64,000 bases of DNA, from contig JADJWF010000003.1 of assembly GCA_016716505.1 (NCBI GenBank), positions 1 through 64,000 on the forward strand, in the 5' to 3' direction. A program made the position numbers and the translations under genes. The stretch's first letter is position 1. Each line of letters begins with the position of its first letter. Positions 1 through 8,980 of the stretch are shown in pieces. A model generated the notes under the pieces. The model saw only the letters and a list, made by a program, of their open reading frames with translations. It was not told the origin of the DNA and made no database searches. The DNA is from Verrucomicrobiota bacterium. Lineage in GTDB: Bacteria > Verrucomicrobiota > Verrucomicrobiia > Limisphaerales > J093.

Positions 1-1701
1 ATTCCACGTGCTCATCGGCGTCCAAGTGCCCAGGTCCTCGGACGCTTCCAGACGGAGCGTGCGGCCGGAACGGGACCCGGCCGCGACGGTGGCCACGCCG
101 TCGCTCACCTCCAAATCAAGCGTGGGGGGCGAGTATTCTCCCGCGATGATGTAAACCTTGCCCATGCTGGAAACGCCGATGCGGTCGGCGCCAGGTGCGT
201 TGAAGATCAGTTCGGCGCGGCCGTCACCCGTGATGTCGCCCACGGCGACCATCGCGCCGGCACCGTCGGAAGCCACCTCGCCGTAGTAAAGCACGTCATC
301 ATCCTCGGCGATGACGGGCCATTCGCTGCGCCCGTAGCGGAGGGCGACGAGGCCGGCCTGGTTGCGACCGCTTACGTTGGCGGTGGAAAAACCGGTGAGC
401 AAATCCTCCAGCCCGTCGCCGTCGAAATCCCCCACCGCGACCGTGTTCAGCACGTGCGACAGGGAGGTAACGCCGGGATGGCCGAGCACGGTGGCGCTGC
501 CGAAGTAACGGTCGCGCCGCAGGTCAATGTCCGCCGGAGCAAACGGTTCCAAAGGGGCGAAGTTGGTGCGTCCGAAGAAGACATAGAGATGCGAAAACGA
601 GGGACTGGCGGCGATGATGAGGTCGCTGAAGCCGTCGCCGTTCAAATCGCCGCACGCGCCGCGAATGCCGATGCCGTAGGCGGCGTTGTTGCCATGCACG
701 TAGAAGTCCACGTGCTCGCCAACGGTGGCCGTTTCAAAGTCCAGCAGGTTCACGGTCGCGGGCCAGTCGTCGGCGGGTTGGCCGAGGAGTCCCCAGACGA
801 TGCCAATTTTCTTGGACGACGGGGAGGGGATCACGCCGATGGGCCGCGCCCCAAACGCGCCCAGGAACAGGTCGGCGCGCCCATCGCCGTTGCAATCCCC
901 CATCCATACCTGCGCGTTGATCAGGGAGTTGGTTTGCACGCCGTGAAGGACAGTGGCGGCGGTGCTCAAGGCGGGTGCGGCCGACCAGTTGGTGTTGCCG
1001 CGAAAGACATACACCTTGCCGAAGAGGGTCAGGTTGGTTTCCACCCCAAAAATTGTCGTGGTCACATCGTGCCGCGGCGCGGTGACGGCCAGGTCGGCGA
1101 TGCCGTCACCGTCCAAATCCCCCAGGCAGAGCGACTCGCCAAAATAGCCGGAAGCCGTGTCGCCGGTGAGGGTGACGTCGGCGTCGGCGATGCCGAGAGT
1201 GGCGGGCCAATTCGTCCGGCCGAAGTAAATCAGCACCTTCCCGCAGTCCGTCAGACCCGGCGCGTCCAGTGTGTTCGAGCCTATCACCAGGTCGCCCAGG
1301 CCGTCGCCGTTCACTTCCCCGATGGCCAGCGCCGTGGCGAGGCGCTGGCTCGACGCCCCGCCGATGACCACGTCTGCCAGATTCGAGATGAGCGCGAGGT
1401 TGGTTGGCCAGGTGGCGCGACCGAAGACCACATGCACCGCGCCGGTCGTGCCATAGTTGGGCGTGGCGATGGCAAGGTCGCCAATGCCGTCGCCGTTGAG
1501 GTCGCCCGTTGTGAGCGTGCGGCTGATGCCCAAGCCCGTGCCGCCAAGCTCCTGGCCGGCGGCCTGGCCTTGGATTTCGAGGGTCTCCGGGTTGCTGCTC
1601 AACTCGACAACCGTGGGCGCGGCAAAACCGGCGGCGGCCAACAGGACGCAGTTCGCGACTGCGATGGTGAAGTGTGGAAGGTAGGTGTTGAGGGTATTCA
1701 T
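1..1701 (-). CDS. Secreted FG-GAP (integrin-alpha-like) repeat protein, 3' end outside the window
   Basis: The minus-strand frame is open from the ATG at 1701 to the window edge (567 codons, no stop), so the C-terminus is missing. The N-terminus (MNTLNTYLPHFTIAVANCVLL...) is a typical signal peptide ending near AAAGFAAP. After it come at least seven FG-GAP blades with calcium-binding cores such as GDLNGDGIGDLAIA, GEVNGDGLGDLVIG, GDLDGDGIADLAV, GDCNGDGRADLFLG, GDFDGDGLEDLLTG and GDITGDGRAELIF, which fold as an integrin-alpha-like beta-propeller. The last visible part (LRLEASEDLGTWAPMSTWN) resembles the domain found at the end of many secreted verrucomicrobial proteins. The likely role is extracellular binding or adhesion; no catalytic residues are visible. 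Its start lies 28 bp beyond the stop of the upstream hydrolase gene on the same strand. Confidence 0.85.
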   Translation of the reverse strand, partial: MNTLNTYLPHFTIAVANCVLLAAAGFAAPTVVELSSNPETLEIQGQAAGQELGGTGLGISRTLTTGDLNGDGIGDLAIATPNYGTTGAVHVVFGRATWPTNLALISNLADVVIGGASSQRLATALAIGEVNGDGLGDLVIGSNTLDAPGLTDCGKVLIYFGRTNWPATLGIADADVTLTGDTASGYFGESLCLGDLDGDGIADLAVTAPRHDVTTTIFGVETNLTLFGKVYVFRGNTNWSAAPALSTAATVLHGVQTNSLINAQVWMGDCNGDGRADLFLGAFGARPIGVIPSPSSKKIGIVWGLLGQPADDWPATVNLLDFETATVGEHVDFYVHGNNAAYGIGIRGACGDLNGDGFSDLIIAASPSFSHLYVFFGRTNFAPLEPFAPADIDLRRDRYFGSATVLGHPGVTSLSHVLNTVAVGDFDGDGLEDLLTGFSTANVSGRNQAGLVALRYGRSEWPVIAEDDDVLYYGEVASDGAGAMVAVGDITGDGRAELIFNAPGADRIGVSSMGKVYIIAGEYSPPTLDLEVSDGVATVAAGSRSGRTLRLEASEDLGTWTPMSTWN

Positions 1702-1729
1702 GGTGGTTTGATTGCGGGATTGGAAAGAC

Positions 1730-3358
1730 TCACGGCGCATCCCAGCGCAGGCGGAAGAAGCGCCGCGCCAGCAATGGTCCGAGGTAGCGGGCGCGGACCT
1801 CGTCGCTGACCAGGCTCAGTGACAGATGCTCCGGTGGCACGTTCGTCCAGATTGGAGGCAGGAGCGTCGGTGTGGTTTCCAGGCGCGTGGCCTCGTCCAG
1901 ACCGGCGGCCCAGCGCAATTCCACGCCGCCGGCCTCGTGCGGCACGATGCGCAGGCTCAGGTCGTCGGGCGCTTTGGGTTCGACCAGGATCGGGAAATCG
2001 CCCAGCGCCAGGGTGTGCGCGCCGGTGGCGGGTTTGAAGGTGCTGGTGGTGAACGTGGCGGTGTGACCGTCCGGGCTGATCGTGGCGGGCACGACGTGGG
2101 TGACCTGGTAGGTGTGGTGCGAGGACAGGCCGGTCAGCGTCCAGGATTCACCGGTGGGACTCCAGAGCACCCAGCGTCGCACGCCGTCGGCGCAGGTGAA
2201 TTGCACGACCCACCGGCCCTCGCCGCCGTCGAGGTTGTCATCGGTGACGCGCCCGAGGGAGAGCAGTTGCGCGTCGCGAAAGCCCTCCAGTTTCTGGATG
2301 AGCAGCTTCATGGCGTGCCAGGACTTTTTCTTCCGGCCCACTTCGTTGAGCAGGCCGAACTGGTCAAAGGCGTCCGCGCCGGGCGGGTGGGCGGTGGAAT
2401 AGAAGTTGTGCCAGGCGACCAGTTGCGCGCCCTTGCCGTAGAGGAGCGCGAGGCGACGCCAGACATCGGCGGCCTGGCTGTCGGCGGTGGAGTAGCGCGG
2501 CGTGATGGGCGTGTTGGTGCGGCTGGAGATGCCCGTCTCAGTGACCCAGATGGGCGTGTTGGTCAGGCCGTGGGCGTCGAGGGTGGCGCGGAGCATGTCG
2601 AAGTGCTGCGGCAGCGTCCACCACGAGTTGTAGTCGTGGAAGTTGGCGACGTCGAAGCCCGTGCCGCCGCCGGCCAGCAGCAGTCGGTGCAGCCAGTTGG
2701 TCGAGTTGCTGAAGGGGAAACCATACGTGCCCAGCACGCCGGGCAGCACGACCTTCGCCTCGGGTGCGACGGATTGAATCCACGCGCGGTTGAGGTTCAG
2801 GAACTCGGCAAAGTCGGATACGGGCAAACCCAACGGCCGGCTGGTCTTGCCGTTCATTTCGTTGGCGATTTCCCAGAACGGCGCGGCGGCGCGGTAGCGA
2901 GCGACGGTGTTGGTGACGTAGTTCCGGCTGTCGGCGGCATCGCGCGGGGCGAACCAGCCACAGTCCGGCGCGTAGGGCGGCGGATTGGTGCAGGCGCGCC
3001 AGGGCACTTGCAGGCCGTAAACGTCACGCGCACCGGCGAGGATGGCGTAGAGCGTCGGCAGCGTGCGGATGCCGTTGGTGTTGAAGATCACCGCGTCCGG
3101 GCCGGAATAATCGAAGGCGTCATTCGTCGGCTCGACGTGTTCCCACAGCGTGTCGTGGTAGGTGAACTGGCGGATGGCCGGAGCGCCCAGCTCGGCGAGC
3201 CAGTTGAGAAACGTGGCGGTGGGCGCGGTCTCCGGTGAGCGGAAGGGGAAATTGATCGCCACGCGCGCGGGCGGCGCGGAGGTCGAGGCGGGCGCGACTG
3301 ATCCAAGCGCGAGAAACACGGGCAGCGCGCGGGCGAGGAAGGAGGGGTGAGCGGTCAT
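1730..3358 (-). CDS. Secreted clan GH-A glycoside hydrolase
   Basis: This 542-residue protein has a signal peptide (MTAHPSFLARALPVFLALGSVAPAS). It reads as a TIM-barrel retaining glycosidase: the sequence FWEIANEMN (about residue 165) carries the Asn-Glu pair of the clan GH-A acid/base, and IWVTETGIS (about residue 275) carries the nucleophile Glu. Overall it resembles GH39/GH5-type enzymes, but the exact family and substrate cannot be fixed from sequence alone. After the barrel there is a beta-rich C-terminal domain, and the last ~70 residues end in FFRLRWDAP, similar to the terminal domain of other secreted proteins here. Five tandem repeats separate it from the upstream surface-fibre gene. 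It probably cleaves polysaccharide outside the cytoplasm. Confidence 0.8.
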   Translation of the reverse strand: MTAHPSFLARALPVFLALGSVAPASTSAPPARVAINFPFRSPETAPTATFLNWLAELGAPAIRQFTYHDTLWEHVEPTNDAFDYSGPDAVIFNTNGIRTLPTLYAILAGARDVYGLQVPWRACTNPPPYAPDCGWFAPRDAADSRNYVTNTVARYRAAAPFWEIANEMNGKTSRPLGLPVSDFAEFLNLNRAWIQSVAPEAKVVLPGVLGTYGFPFSNSTNWLHRLLLAGGGTGFDVANFHDYNSWWTLPQHFDMLRATLDAHGLTNTPIWVTETGISSRTNTPITPRYSTADSQAADVWRRLALLYGKGAQLVAWHNFYSTAHPPGADAFDQFGLLNEVGRKKKSWHAMKLLIQKLEGFRDAQLLSLGRVTDDNLDGGEGRWVVQFTCADGVRRWVLWSPTGESWTLTGLSSHHTYQVTHVVPATISPDGHTATFTTSTFKPATGAHTLALGDFPILVEPKAPDDLSLRIVPHEAGGVELRWAAGLDEATRLETTPTLLPPIWTNVPPEHLSLSLVSDEVRARYLGPLLARRFFRLRWDAP

Positions 3359-3380
3359 TTCAGTTCAAGGATTGCCAATG

Positions 3381-4165
3381 GTGCGCCAGCTCTTGGACTG
3401 CGCCAGTCCTCTGGCGCTTTGGGGACGGGCGACCGCGGTTGGGTGACCGTTTCCGTCCGGTGCATCCGCTCCGATGGGATAGCGGCAGAGGGCTGCCGCA
3501 CTCCAAGACGCTTCGCGCTGTTCGGGAGTCGCCGGTGGTGCGCCAGCTCTTGGACTGCGCCAGTCCTCTGGCGCTTTGGGGACGGGCGACCGCGGTTGGG
3601 TGACCGTTTCCGTCCGGTGCATCCGCTCCGATGGGATAGCGGCAGAGGGGCTGCCGCACTCCCAGGCTACTTCGCGCGGTTCCGGGAAGTCGCCGGTGGT
3701 GCGCCAGGTCTTGGACTGCGCCAGTCCTCTGGCGCTTTGGGGGACGGGCGACCGCGGTTGGGTGACCGTATCCGTCCGGTGCATCCGCCCCGATGGGATG
3801 GCGGCAGGGGGCTGCCGCACTCCAAGACGCTTCGCGCGGTTCGGGAGTCGCCGGTGGTGCGCCAGCTTTTGGACTGCGCCAGTCCTCTGGCGCTTTGGGG
3901 GACGGGCGACTGTGGTTGGGTGACCGTTTCCGTCCGGTGCATTCGCCCCGCTGGGAAAGCGGCAGAGGGCTGCCGCACTCCAAGACGCTTCGCGCGGTTC
4001 GGGAGTCGCCGGTGGTGCGCCAGCTTGTGGAGTGCGCCCGTCCTCTGGTGCTTTGAGGGGACGGGCGACCGCGGTTGGCTGACCGTTTCCGTCCGGTGCA
4101 TCCGCCCCGATGGGAAAGCGGCAGGAGGCTGCCGCACGCCAGGACGCTGCGCGCGGTTCGCAGGC
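3381..4165. repeat. Five tandem copies of a ~158-bp repeat with internal hairpins
   Basis: Copies begin at about 3381, 3538, 3699, 3857 and 4015, giving periods of 157, 161, 158 and 158 bp. Each unit carries a perfect 7-bp hairpin with a TCCT loop (GCGCCAG-TCCT-CTGGCGC, first copy 3400-3417) and a second with an AGGG loop (GCGGCAG-AGGG-CTGCCGC, first copy 3482-3499). Between the copies there are substitutions and 1-4 bp indels, so this is not a coding repeat; open frames crossing it are by-products of high GC. It lies between the stop of the S74 fibre gene (4259) and the start of the hydrolase (3358), so it would be transcribed if the two genes are co-transcribed. Confidence 0.9.
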
Positions 4166-4258
4166 CCGACTCGGTTTTCGGGCGGCGGATTCCATTTGGC
4201 GTCCGGCTCGCAAGGCCACTGCGTGTCCACGGGACAAGGATTGCCGAATGGGGCGCTT

Positions 4259-6013
4259 TCATGGCTGGCCCTGGCTGAGGCGTTGCTGAAGCAGTTGCTC
4301 GAGTTTTTCGAGCCGGGCTTTGAGCGCGGCGTTCTCGCGTTCCAGTTTGCGGTTCAATCCCTGGATCGCCGCCAGCGCCACGCCGTCGGCGTCCACGGCG
4401 GTGATGCCCGTGTCGCTCTCGCCCACGCCGAAGGCGGCGTGGAAGTCCTGCGCCGTCGGCCCGATGTGGCGGATGTTCGGCGATTGCGTCCGGTAGTTCC
4501 ACGTCTGCACGGGCAACGCCACGACCCGCTCCAGCACGGCGTCGGCGTCCACCGGGGCGAAATTCGCCTTCGCGTGGCGGTCGCTGATGCTGATCCAACT
4601 GCCGCCGCCGTGGGCCAGGCGGACGCCGTTGGTCAGCGTGGCGTCGGTGAAGATGCGGAAGCCGCCCGAGGCGCGGAAGGTGACCTGGTTGGCCGCGGTG
4701 GAGAGGACCTCGTCGCTGCTGGAGGCGTCGGCCCAGACGAACGCGCCTGCATGATCGGCCTTCGCGCGGTTGCCGGCCGCGAGGGAGTAATCGCCGGCGG
4801 CGCGATTATAGCGGCCGCCGGGCACGGACGCCGTGTAGCCGGAAGCCAGGTTTTCCAAGCCGCCGCTCACGGTGGCGAGATCACCGCTGGCGACGTTGTT
4901 CCCGCCGCCGACCACTGTGGCCCGTTCGCCGGTTGCTTGATTGTTTAGTCCGCCGCCCACGGTGGCATACTCTCCACCGCCCGGGGCGCCGGCGACGTTG
5001 AGGCTGCCGCCGCTGACGGTGGCCCCTTCCACCCGGGCCAGATTCTCCGCGCCACCGCTCACGGTCGCATCAGAGCCGGTCGCCTGGTTTTGCCTTCCGC
5101 CAGCCACGGTGCCGAAATTTCCGCTGACCCGGTTGGTGTAGGAAAACAAGCCAAGGCCGCCCCAGTCGTCCGCGCCGCCGCCGCTGATCGTGGCCCCGAA
5201 GACCCCGGGCGCGACGGAGTTGACGCTGGCACCGGCGATGAAGTTGGGCGCCTTGTTGGTGCCGCCCGAGGTCAGCCGCACGACGCGGCGGCCATTCACC
5301 CGTAATTCCAGCGGGACATCATCACTCGTGCCGAGGTAATGCAGGGCGGGGGATGTGCCCGCGTTACCGCCGAGCAACCACACCTGGTTGGTGCGGGCCA
5401 CGTTGCCCGCCAGCCGCGCGTCCGGCACCGTGCCACTCTTGAGTTCGGCGGCGTTGAGGTTGGTGAGGCCGGAACCGTTGCCGGTAAAACTGCCGTGAAA
5501 CGCATTGGCGCTGTTGGTGAACGCCACCACCGCACCGTAGGCGCCCGCCAAGACCGGTCCGGGCAACGTGCCGGTGAGCTGGCTGGCGGCGACCGGTCCG
5601 GTCACGGCGCGGGCCACCAGCGCGTGCGGCGTGGCGGTGACCGGTTGGCGTGGCGCGAGGAGGGTGAACCCGGCATCGTTCGTGGCGCGCACTGCGATTT
5701 CCAGCCAGCGGTCGCTGCCCGTGAACACACCCGGCCCGAAATCCAGCGTCACCGTGAACAGGCCGTTGCTGACGGCGGTGGCCAGATTGGTCAGCGCCCC
5801 GCCCACGGCAACGCCGCCGGTGGGCGCGTCATAAAGTGTGAAGCGCAGATCGTGCGGGCCGTTGGCGGGTTCTCCGCCGCTGTCCAGCCAGCCCTGGTAG
5901 GTAATGGCCGTGGATTGGGCCGCCGCCGGATGCGCGCTGGCCAGCAGCGTCAGCAGCAAAACAATCCGAATCAAGCCAGGGAACAGGGTCGAGCCTGGGA
6001 ACGTAGCTTTCAT
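4259..6013 (-). CDS. Secreted YadA-head-like fibre protein with C-terminal peptidase S74 chaperone domain
   Basis: The chosen start at 6013 (MKATFPGSTLFPGLIRIVLLL...) begins directly with a signal peptide ending in AHPAAAQS. An upstream ATG at 6133 is in frame but adds a non-signal extension. The 584-residue product has a beta-rich N-terminal region, then about ten short repeats of the form ATVSGG-x-N-x-A-x-G and TVGGGLNNQATG (residues ~290-430) like the YadA/Hep_Hag collagen-free head. It ends in an intramolecular chaperone domain of peptidase S74 type: SDRHAKANF contains the Ser-Lys dyad, followed by WNYRTQ, GPTAQDFHAAFG and DGVALAAIQGLNRKL, then a coiled coil. S74 domains trimerise fibres and then cut themselves off; that is known for phage tail spikes and for some bacterial proteins. 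Here it probably builds a trimeric extracellular fibre. Confidence 0.82.
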   Translation of the reverse strand: MKATFPGSTLFPGLIRIVLLLTLLASAHPAAAQSTAITYQGWLDSGGEPANGPHDLRFTLYDAPTGGVAVGGALTNLATAVSNGLFTVTLDFGPGVFTGSDRWLEIAVRATNDAGFTLLAPRQPVTATPHALVARAVTGPVAASQLTGTLPGPVLAGAYGAVVAFTNSANAFHGSFTGNGSGLTNLNAAELKSGTVPDARLAGNVARTNQVWLLGGNAGTSPALHYLGTSDDVPLELRVNGRRVVRLTSGGTNKAPNFIAGASVNSVAPGVFGATISGGGADDWGGLGLFSYTNRVSGNFGTVAGGRQNQATGSDATVSGGAENLARVEGATVSGGSLNVAGAPGGGEYATVGGGLNNQATGERATVVGGGNNVASGDLATVSGGLENLASGYTASVPGGRYNRAAGDYSLAAGNRAKADHAGAFVWADASSSDEVLSTAANQVTFRASGGFRIFTDATLTNGVRLAHGGGSWISISDRHAKANFAPVDADAVLERVVALPVQTWNYRTQSPNIRHIGPTAQDFHAAFGVGESDTGITAVDADGVALAAIQGLNRKLERENAALKARLEKLEQLLQQRLSQGQP

Positions 6014-6224
6014 GGGAGTGCAATCGAGTCTTCGTCGCGCGCAGCTTCCGGCGAGACAGCCAGAGTATTCGTCTGGCCGACCGCCCACGTTCGTTTCCGC
6101 GAAGGCGTGGTTGCTGTTGACGGCGATTTTCATGGTCGCGTGCCGGAGCTCTCTTCCGGCGTTGACCCCAAAGACGCACCAGTGCCGTCCGCGTTTCGGG
6201 TGGTCGGCAAGTTCCGCTGGGAAA

Positions 6225-6260
6225 GCGGCAGAGGGCTGTCGCGCTCCAAGACGCAGTCGC
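6225..6260. repeat. Orphan fragment of the ~158-bp repeat
   Basis: The stretch repeats the middle of the 158-bp unit found at 3381-4165, including the AGGG hairpin with one changed base (GCGGCAG-AGGG-CTGTCGC) and the following CTCCAAGACGC. It lies just upstream of the fibre gene, so the fibre gene is flanked on both sides by this repeat family. Confidence 0.65.
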
Positions 6261-6359
6261 GCTCAATCACCACCTCCACCTACGCCTCGTTGCCGGCCTT
6301 GGTCGGGAGCAGGGAGGTGGAGGCGAGCGGCACGTCCACGTGCGCGAACGCTGGGTTAG

Positions 6360-6722
6360 GGCTTTTGACCGTGCGCGCCCACAGCTACGCGATCACGGTG
6401 AACTTCTGGCCCACGTGGGGCTCGAGGTCCGGCCGGTCCGTGGCAATCTCGGCGGTGACCCCGACCTTCGGCTACAGGTGGCCGATGCGCTTTTCCGCGT
6501 TGTCGCGCATCCACTGGACGTAGTAGCGGAGGTCCACGGCGGCAATGCGGGCGGTGGCGGCTTCCCGCAGGGCGATGGCGACGTAGCGGACTTCGTCGTC
6601 CACCGGCGCCGTGACATCGCTTCCTCATCCGCCAGCGGTCGGTAGTCCAGGCAAGGCGCATAGAGGAAGTGCCGGATGTTGCCCCCGCCGTCCCTTTCCA
6701 CGAAGAGAATCCGCTGGGAAAT
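6360..6722 (-). pseudogene. Degenerate remnant of an unrecognised gene
   Basis: The minus strand carries protein-like sequence broken across frames. One frame reads ILFVERDGGGNIRHFLYAP and CLDYRPLADEEA (about 6630-6710). A second frame continues with VDDEVRYVAIALREAATARI and YYVQWMRDNAEKRIGHL, ends in a TAG, then VGVTAEIATDRPDLEPHVGQ with another stop. At least one frameshift and two in-frame stops separate the pieces, so no intact product is possible. I do not recognise the family with confidence. The remnant lies downstream of the GH42-like gene and upstream of the fibre gene on the same strand. Confidence 0.5.
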
Positions 6723-6744
6723 CTCCCGGCGTTCGGCTCCGCCC

Positions 6745-8952
6745 TCAGCGCGGAACAATCGCCACGCGGGCGAGCGTTTCCAAGCGGGGCACGACAAACC
6801 GCGCGCCATCCGGCCCGGCGCGGAAAGAGAGTCGGCGGCCAGACGGCAGCCACTCGACGCGGCCCACCCGTCCCGTCACGCGCAGTGTGACGGGGACGTT
6901 CACAAGGGGACTGTTGGGCAGGTCTTTTTGAAAATTGACGAGGCTCAACACGTAGCGCCGCCGGTCCGGCTGATGGAACAGCGTGACCTCCACCGCCGGA
7001 TGCGCGACCACTTCGCAAGTGGGCGCGCCGCAAAGCCGCCGCAGCAGGCGACCCACACTCTCGTGCAATGTTTCCACCTCTTCCAAGGCCGACGCGGAAT
7101 AGATCGCCCGCCCGCTGCCAAACTCGTTCCAAACCACTTCAGGCTGATCCGTGGCGATCCAAGGTGGGTTGCTGTGAATACTGGAAAAACTCCGCGCGTC
7201 CGGCGCGGGCCAGGGCAAAGTGCGCGTGGCCAGCACCGTGGCGCCGGGCCGGGCGCGCGCGTCCATCATCGGGCCACGAACGTACGCGGGATATTTCTGG
7301 TCCCAATCGGCGAAATCCGCCTGCCCGGCGTCCGTCGGCGCGACGTAGTGGTCACGGTCGCCCCAATCGGCCTTCACCAACGACACGCCGAAGACGTCGC
7401 CCAGCATGAAGTCTGGTTGCAGCCGGCCGGTGTTCTGGATCAGCGAGGTTGTCCCGCTGGCGTAGAGCGTGCCGCCGCTCCGCACCCAGGCGCGGATCGC
7501 CGCCGCTTCGTCTTTCGTCATGTGATGCACGTTGGAGAGCACCAGGGTTCGGAGCGGGCCCAGCGCACCGAGGGATTTCCGGGTGACCACGCGCCAAGGC
7601 AGATGGTGGGTCATCAACACGCGCGCCATTTGCACCGTGCTGCGGGTGTGCGTGTCGGCGCCGGCATCCACGTCCAGCACGGAGCGTCCGTTGGCGCGCA
7701 AGTCGAACCGCGAATCAAGGCTGTAATACAGCCCAATGTCCGCCACGCGCTCGCCTCCGAGCTCGGCGTAGTGCGGCATCAGCCGGTCGAAGACGCGCCC
7801 CATGCGGGCGTGGGCGTGCGGATTGACCGTGCCCACCGGGTCAATCGCATCAATGAAGATGAACGCCGCCCCATCCGCGATGGCCGCGCTGGCTTTCGCT
7901 TCCAGCAAGGCCTCCGACTTGCGCGCGGTGTGGTCGTGAAGGTTGATCGAGAAACTGGTTTCATAACCGAAGGGCCGTCGCGGGGTGAGTTCCTCCAGCA
8001 GCTTGCGCACAAACGAACCCTGCAGCGCGTCGCCGTAAAAGTCGCCCTGGAGAAAATCGTTTTGCGCCACCAGCGGCCACGACGCGCCGTGAAGCCAGCT
8101 CAGCGGGAAAATCGAGGCCTGATGTTCGACCGTTGCTTGCGGGCGCGCGGCCTTGACCGTGCTCGTGCAAATCTCGGCGAATTCGCCCAGCCACTGCTCC
8201 CGCTTGCGTTGGAACCGCACCCAGCGTTCATCCGTCCAGTCCACCGTGCGGGGCAACTCGCCGCCCTCCTCCTCGCGCCAGCGCCGCTGGCAGTGCGGGC
8301 AGAAACACAGGCCCGGCCAGAAGGTCATGTCGAAGCGCACACCCTCGCAATCGAAACGCTCCGCCAGCTCCCGTGTCCAAGCGCGGACATATTCGCGATA
8401 GGGCGAGTTGGGACAAACAAAGCCATGCCGGCTGCCCTGGCCAAACGGGCCGCCGTTGGCATGAATCATCCGCCAGTCCGGATGCTGATCCGCGGCCCAG
8501 CGGTCGTGAATCACGCTGACGTACAGCACCACCGCAATTCCGTGCCGATGGCAGCGCTCGATCAATTCCGCCACGATGTCCCGTCCGTTCAAACCGGCGT
8601 GCTGCCGGCCAACCTTGGTCGGGTAATTGAACAGGCCGACATGCGACTGGGCGTAGCACACCACGGACTGGGCGCGGGAAGTGACCAGCGCGCGGACGTA
8701 TTCCTCCGGGTCGAACTCGGAAAGAAACTTCGGATCCCAGTCGGGGATGTGCATGTCAATCACGGCGCGCCGCCAGGCGGTTTCGAACCAGCGCGGCCCG
8801 GGACGGCTGGCCTCCGGAGCGCGACCCGCTTTGGCGTCTGCCGACAGCACGAGCGGCGGCAGCGCATTGGCAATCCAACCGCTCGCGGCCAGACCGGTGG
8901 CGGCGATGAAGTCGCGGCGGGTTACGTGGGCCGGTTTATCTGATGTCGTCAT
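6745..8952 (-). CDS. Tat-exported GH42-like/alpha-amylase-fold protein with trimerisation-like domain
   Basis: The start at 8952 (MTTSDKPAHVTRRDFIAATG) places a twin-arginine motif right at the N-terminus; an in-frame upstream start at 9000 overlaps the preceding gene and is less likely. The 735-residue protein has a TIM-barrel-like N-terminal half (FDCEGVRFDMTFW near residue 215, a CFCPHC cysteine pair just after it). A Rossmann-like segment follows (LGPLRTLVLSNVHHMTKDEA, AWVRSGGTLYASGTTS) typical of the beta-galactosidase trimerisation domain of GH42-type proteins, then a small beta-sandwich. The family is known for alpha-fucosidase/beta-galactosidase-like enzymes, but catalytic residues cannot be assigned safely. 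It is the last gene of the four-gene operon starting at 13564. Confidence 0.72.
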   Translation of the reverse strand: MTTSDKPAHVTRRDFIAATGLAASGWIANALPPLVLSADAKAGRAPEASRPGPRWFETAWRRAVIDMHIPDWDPKFLSEFDPEEYVRALVTSRAQSVVCYAQSHVGLFNYPTKVGRQHAGLNGRDIVAELIERCHRHGIAVVLYVSVIHDRWAADQHPDWRMIHANGGPFGQGSRHGFVCPNSPYREYVRAWTRELAERFDCEGVRFDMTFWPGLCFCPHCQRRWREEEGGELPRTVDWTDERWVRFQRKREQWLGEFAEICTSTVKAARPQATVEHQASIFPLSWLHGASWPLVAQNDFLQGDFYGDALQGSFVRKLLEELTPRRPFGYETSFSINLHDHTARKSEALLEAKASAAIADGAAFIFIDAIDPVGTVNPHAHARMGRVFDRLMPHYAELGGERVADIGLYYSLDSRFDLRANGRSVLDVDAGADTHTRSTVQMARVLMTHHLPWRVVTRKSLGALGPLRTLVLSNVHHMTKDEAAAIRAWVRSGGTLYASGTTSLIQNTGRLQPDFMLGDVFGVSLVKADWGDRDHYVAPTDAGQADFADWDQKYPAYVRGPMMDARARPGATVLATRTLPWPAPDARSFSSIHSNPPWIATDQPEVVWNEFGSGRAIYSASALEEVETLHESVGRLLRRLCGAPTCEVVAHPAVEVTLFHQPDRRRYVLSLVNFQKDLPNSPLVNVPVTLRVTGRVGRVEWLPSGRRLSFRAGPDGARFVVPRLETLARVAIVPR

Positions 8953-8980
8953 GCGGTTCTTGGTGAATTGTCTGTGGGGC

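Noticed and set aside
454..1809. Long plus-strand open frame of 451 codons
   Set aside because: It is the antisense of the FG-GAP gene, whose minus-strand frame has a signal peptide and regular calcium-binding repeats; the plus frame is Gly/Val/Arg-rich with no domain.
3347..4948. Long plus- and minus-strand frames across the tandem repeats with repeated peptides
   Set aside because: They arise because the 158-bp repeat lacks stops in several frames; copies differ by 1-4 bp indels, so no frame is kept between copies as a coding repeat would be.
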